Source: Flavobacteriales bacterium
GTDB lineage: Bacteria; Bacteroidota; Bacteroidia; UBA10329
Assembly: GCA_020635495.1 (NCBI GenBank)
Contig: JACJZQ010000024.1
Coordinates: 1-25,741, forward strand
DNA: 25,741 bases
Direction of reading: 5' to 3'
In this document: one piece after another, positions 23,405 to 25,741 of the stretch
Layout: each line of letters opens with the position of its first letter
How positions within the stretch are numbered: position 1 is the stretch's first letter
Translations under genes and position numbers: made by a program
The notes under the pieces: model-generated
The model's input: only the letters and a program-made list of their open reading frames with translations
Told to the model about the DNA's origin: nothing
Database searches by the model: none

Positions 23405-23437
23405 GCATATTCGTAACCGATTCGAAATTCGTATCAG
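23405..23437. repeat. Partial copy of the 22001-22114 element
   Basis: GCATATTCGT... ATTCGAAATTCGTATCAG matches the right end of the 114-bp element (22082-22114) at most positions, including the terminal ATTCGTATCAG. Only this end is present. It lies 5 bp beyond the gatB stop codon. Confidence 0.6.
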
Positions 23438-23442
23438 TTTCT

Positions 23443-24897
23443 TTAACCTTCCAACTTTTTCCGAACCATGGCATTCGCAAGTTTCGGGTCGGCTTTGCCC
23501 TTGCTCATTTTCATCACTTCGCCCATAAAGAGTCCGAGAACGCCTTTCTTGCCACCTCGGTATTCTTCTACTTTATCTGGGTATGCCGCCAATGCCGCAT
23601 CTACCCATTCTTCCAATTGCCCTGAGTCGCTTTCCTGGATAAGGTCCAATTCTTTGGCAAGTTCCAACGGTTCCTTTGTTGGGTTTTGACACAGCGCAGG
23701 GAACAACTTCTGCGCTGTTGCCGAGTGACTCACTTTTCCATCATCGATCAACGCAATAAGCTTAGCCATGGTCTCAGGTTGCACAGGGAAATCCTCCATG
23801 TGAATGGCAAACTCGTTTAGGTACGATTTGATATCGCCTGTAACCCAGTTAGAAGCAGCTTTATAATTGGTGGTGTGTGAAGTCAGTTCGTTGAAGTACA
23901 ACGCAATCGGTTTACTTTCGGTCAGAACGCCTGCATCATATTCGTTCAGTCCGAATTCCTTCGTGAATTTCTCATGTAATTCATTCGGAAGAGCTGGCAT
24001 GGTGGAGCGTATCTCCTCAATCCAAGCTTTGTCCACAATTACAGGCGTAAGGTCTGGCTCAGGGAAGTAACGGTAATCGTTTGCCTGTTCCTTGCTTCGC
24101 ATAACGAATGTGGTCCCGTTCATGGCATCGAAACTGCGGGTATCCTGACTGATAACACCTCCAGCTTCGACCTCTGTGATCTGTCTTTCAATCTCAAAAC
24201 GGATGGCTCGCTGAACGTTACGAAGCGAGTTCATGTTCTTCACCTCAACACGATTTCCGAACTCTTTGGCACCTTTCAGCATCACCGAAATGTTGGCATC
24301 ACAACGCATGGAACCTTCTTCCATGTTCCCATCGCATATTTCGAGGTAACGAAGCAATTTCCGCACTTCTGCCAAGTAGGCGTAAGCTTCTTCCGCGCTG
24401 CGTATGTCTGGCTCAGAAACAATCTCCAATAGCGGAACTCCAGCACGGTTCAGGTCAACCAGCGTGTCGTACGGGTCCACGTCATGCATGCTTTTACCGG
24501 CATCTTCCTCCATGTGGATTCGTGTAATGCCGATGTCTTTGGTCTCTCCGTTTTCCAGTTTGATGGTGATCTTACCGCCATTACAGATAGGTGTGGTATC
24601 CTGTGTTATCTGGTAGCCTTTTGGAAGGTCAGCATAGAAGTAATTCTTACGGGCATATTCGTTGCGCTCGCGTATCTTGCAACCACAGGCTAAACCCAAC
24701 TTGATGGCGTAATCGATAACCGATTTGTTAACACGCGGAAGTGTGCCAGGATGACCTAACGTGATTACACTCACGTTGCTGTTCGGCATGCCACCGAATT
24801 CGGTGCTATCGCTGCTGTACGCCTTGCTTTTTGTCAGCAACTGAGCATGCACTTCAAGCCCGATTACGGCTTGGTATTTCTCAAACAATTCGTTCAT
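23443..24897 (-). CDS. gatB: Asp/Glu-tRNA amidotransferase subunit B
   Basis: Subunit of the GatCAB complex, which converts misacylated Glu-tRNA(Gln) (and Asp-tRNA(Asn)) to the amide form for translation. The 484 residues are the normal length. The N-terminus YQAVIGLEVHAQL and the block DLNRAGVPLLEIVSEPD are GatB signatures, and YRYFPEPDLTPV is another. The C-terminal helical domain (about residues 330-484, ending LANAMVRKKLEG) is the tRNA-binding YqeY-like part. ATG 24897 (MNELFEKYQ) is chosen because codons upstream of it (to ATG 24924) come from the 114-bp repeat at 24910-25024. No gatA or gatC is adjacent. Confidence 0.96.
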   Translation of the reverse strand: MNELFEKYQAVIGLEVHAQLLTKSKAYSSDSTEFGGMPNSNVSVITLGHPGTLPRVNKSVIDYAIKLGLACGCKIRERNEYARKNYFYADLPKGYQITQDTTPICNGGKITIKLENGETKDIGITRIHMEEDAGKSMHDVDPYDTLVDLNRAGVPLLEIVSEPDIRSAEEAYAYLAEVRKLLRYLEICDGNMEEGSMRCDANISVMLKGAKEFGNRVEVKNMNSLRNVQRAIRFEIERQITEVEAGGVISQDTRSFDAMNGTTFVMRSKEQANDYRYFPEPDLTPVIVDKAWIEEIRSTMPALPNELHEKFTKEFGLNEYDAGVLTESKPIALYFNELTSHTTNYKAASNWVTGDIKSYLNEFAIHMEDFPVQPETMAKLIALIDDGKVSHSATAQKLFPALCQNPTKEPLELAKELDLIQESDSGQLEEWVDAALAAYPDKVEEYRGGKKGVLGLFMGEVMKMSKGKADPKLANAMVRKKLEG

Positions 24898-24909
24898 TTT
24901 TTCAAAAAT

Positions 24910-25024
24910 AAATCCCCCGACCATGAAAGTTCCGCAAGCTCCACTTTCAGGCCACCCCCTTTGAAAGGGGGAACCGCGCTATTCCTCCTTAAAAAGGAGG
25001 TGCCGAGGAACGAGGTGGAGGATT
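24910..25024 (-). repeat. Dispersed double-hairpin repeat, copy B
   Basis: Inverted copy of the element at 12790-12903, 115 bp, about 87% identical by eye. The two hairpins (CCTCCTTTTTAAGGAGG and CCCCCTTTCAAAGGGGG on the minus strand) are conserved while the bases between them vary. It lies between accA and gatB, 12 bp before the gatB start codon, so it would be part of the gatB leader RNA. Confidence 0.85.
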
Positions 25025-25077
25025 TTTTCAGATCCTGTTCAATCACCAATCGATAATAGCTAATCGTTATTCGCCAA

Positions 25078-25741
25078 TCACCCTTCATTAAAAACGCCCA
25101 TTTGGCTGTATTTCTCAATTCTCTTCTCAATACGCTCGTCCGCATCTTGCTTGTGCAAGCGCGTCAAGTGCTTTTTGATTTCCTTTTTCACGTTCGCAAA
25201 CGTGGTCTCGTAATCGCGATGTGCGCCACCCAACGGCTCAGGAATGATCGCATCGATCAACTTGTTCTCCAACATGTCAGGAGCCGTCAACTTCAACGCC
25301 TCGGCTGCCTGTTCCTTCTGGTCGCGGGTGCGCCACAAAATGGTAGAGCAACTCTCTGGCGAGATGACCGAATACCACGTGTTCTCCAGCATAAACACCT
25401 TGTCGCCCACACCGATGCCAATGGCACCGCCCGAAGCACCTTCACCGATTATCACACAGATGATCGGCACGCGCAATTGCATCATTTCAATGATGTTCCG
25501 CGCAATGGCCTCGGCCTGTCCACGCTCCTCGGCCTCAATGCCAGGAAAAGCCCCAGGCGTATCAATAAACGTGATTACAGGTTTATTGAACTTCTCCGCC
25601 AATTTCATCAGGCGCAGCGCTTTACGGTAGCCCTCAGGGTTCGCCATCCCGAAATTTCGGTACTGACGCATTTTGGTGTTAATGCCCTTCTGCTGGCCGA
25701 TAAGCATCACCGTTTTGCCGTCAATGCTGCCAAAACCGCCC
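25078..25741 (-). CDS. accA: Acetyl-CoA carboxylase carboxyltransferase subunit alpha, 3' part (cut by window edge)
   Basis: Subunit of acetyl-CoA carboxylase, which makes malonyl-CoA for fatty-acid synthesis. The visible 221 codons are the C-terminal two-thirds and run off the right edge. Motifs are GQQKGINTKMRQYRNFGM, PVITFIDTPGAFPG, and GEGASGGAIGIGVGD, which form the carboxybiotin/CoA site of the carboxyltransferase family, and YSVISPESCSTILW after it. The C-terminus is a charged helix (RIEKRIEKYSQMGVFNEG). The stop codon TGA is at 25078-25080. No frameshift is seen. Confidence 0.97.
   Translation of the reverse strand, partial: GGFGSIDGKTVMLIGQQKGINTKMRQYRNFGMANPEGYRKALRLMKLAEKFNKPVITFIDTPGAFPGIEAEERGQAEAIARNIIEMMQLRVPIICVIIGEGASGGAIGIGVGDKVFMLENTWYSVISPESCSTILWRTRDQKEQAAEALKLTAPDMLENKLIDAIIPEPLGGAHRDYETTFANVKKEIKKHLTRLHKQDADERIEKRIEKYSQMGVFNEG

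Overview
The window looks like chromosomal DNA of a Bacteroidota member, most likely of the Flavobacteriales. The signs are the TAnnTTTG-type -7 promoter boxes lying close to start codons, the scarcity of Shine-Dalgarno sequences, lipoprotein and outer-membrane proteins of Bacteroidota type, a GNAT acetyltransferase gene overlapping argG, and many short palindromic intergenic repeats. No rRNA, tRNA, CRISPR array, phage gene or transposase gene was seen. Assignment below order level is not possible by eye.

Layout. Positions 1-1.75 kb (minus) hold the 5' part of argG and a GNAT gene that overlaps it by 4 bp, preceded by a 190-nt leader containing short Arg-rich reading frames and by a promoter with a palindromic operator-like site. 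Positions 1.87-4.4 kb hold a membrane fatty-acid-desaturase family protein, a convergent Sel1-repeat protein and a YceI-like lipoprotein with its own promoter, an 18-bp palindrome and a strong terminator. Positions 4.4-9.13 kb (minus) carry a TPR protein of about 1000 residues and an outer-membrane barrel, 27 bp apart, probably an envelope pair. Positions 9.36-12.73 kb (minus) carry an AT-rich gene for a stand-alone proteasome-like Ntn hydrolase, a steroid 5-alpha-reductase family membrane enzyme and an M32 carboxypeptidase. Positions 12.95-19.0 kb (mostly plus) carry a ThDP-dependent enzyme, a two-gene minus-strand unit (DUF1801-like and DUF423), a saccharopine dehydrogenase-like enzyme, and coaD overlapping a thioredoxin-fold protein that has lost its active-site cysteines. 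Positions 19.0-25.7 kb (minus) carry an M1 metallopeptidase with a barrel-like C-terminus, a TlpA-like lipoprotein, gatB and the 3' part of accA.

The genes are mostly housekeeping (arginine, CoA, fatty-acid and Gln-tRNA functions) mixed with cell-envelope genes. The unusual part is between them: at least nine short palindromic elements of several families occupy the intergenic gaps. Some have become part of genes. A 114-bp element at 22001-22114 with 18-bp terminal inverted repeats supplies the stop codon of one gene and the start codon and first codons of the next. Another repeat runs into the stop codon of the Ntn hydrolase gene. The strongest single-gene candidate for something new is that Ntn hydrolase. 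The strongest regulatory candidate is the arginine leader and operator. No complete novel multigene system was identified with confidence.
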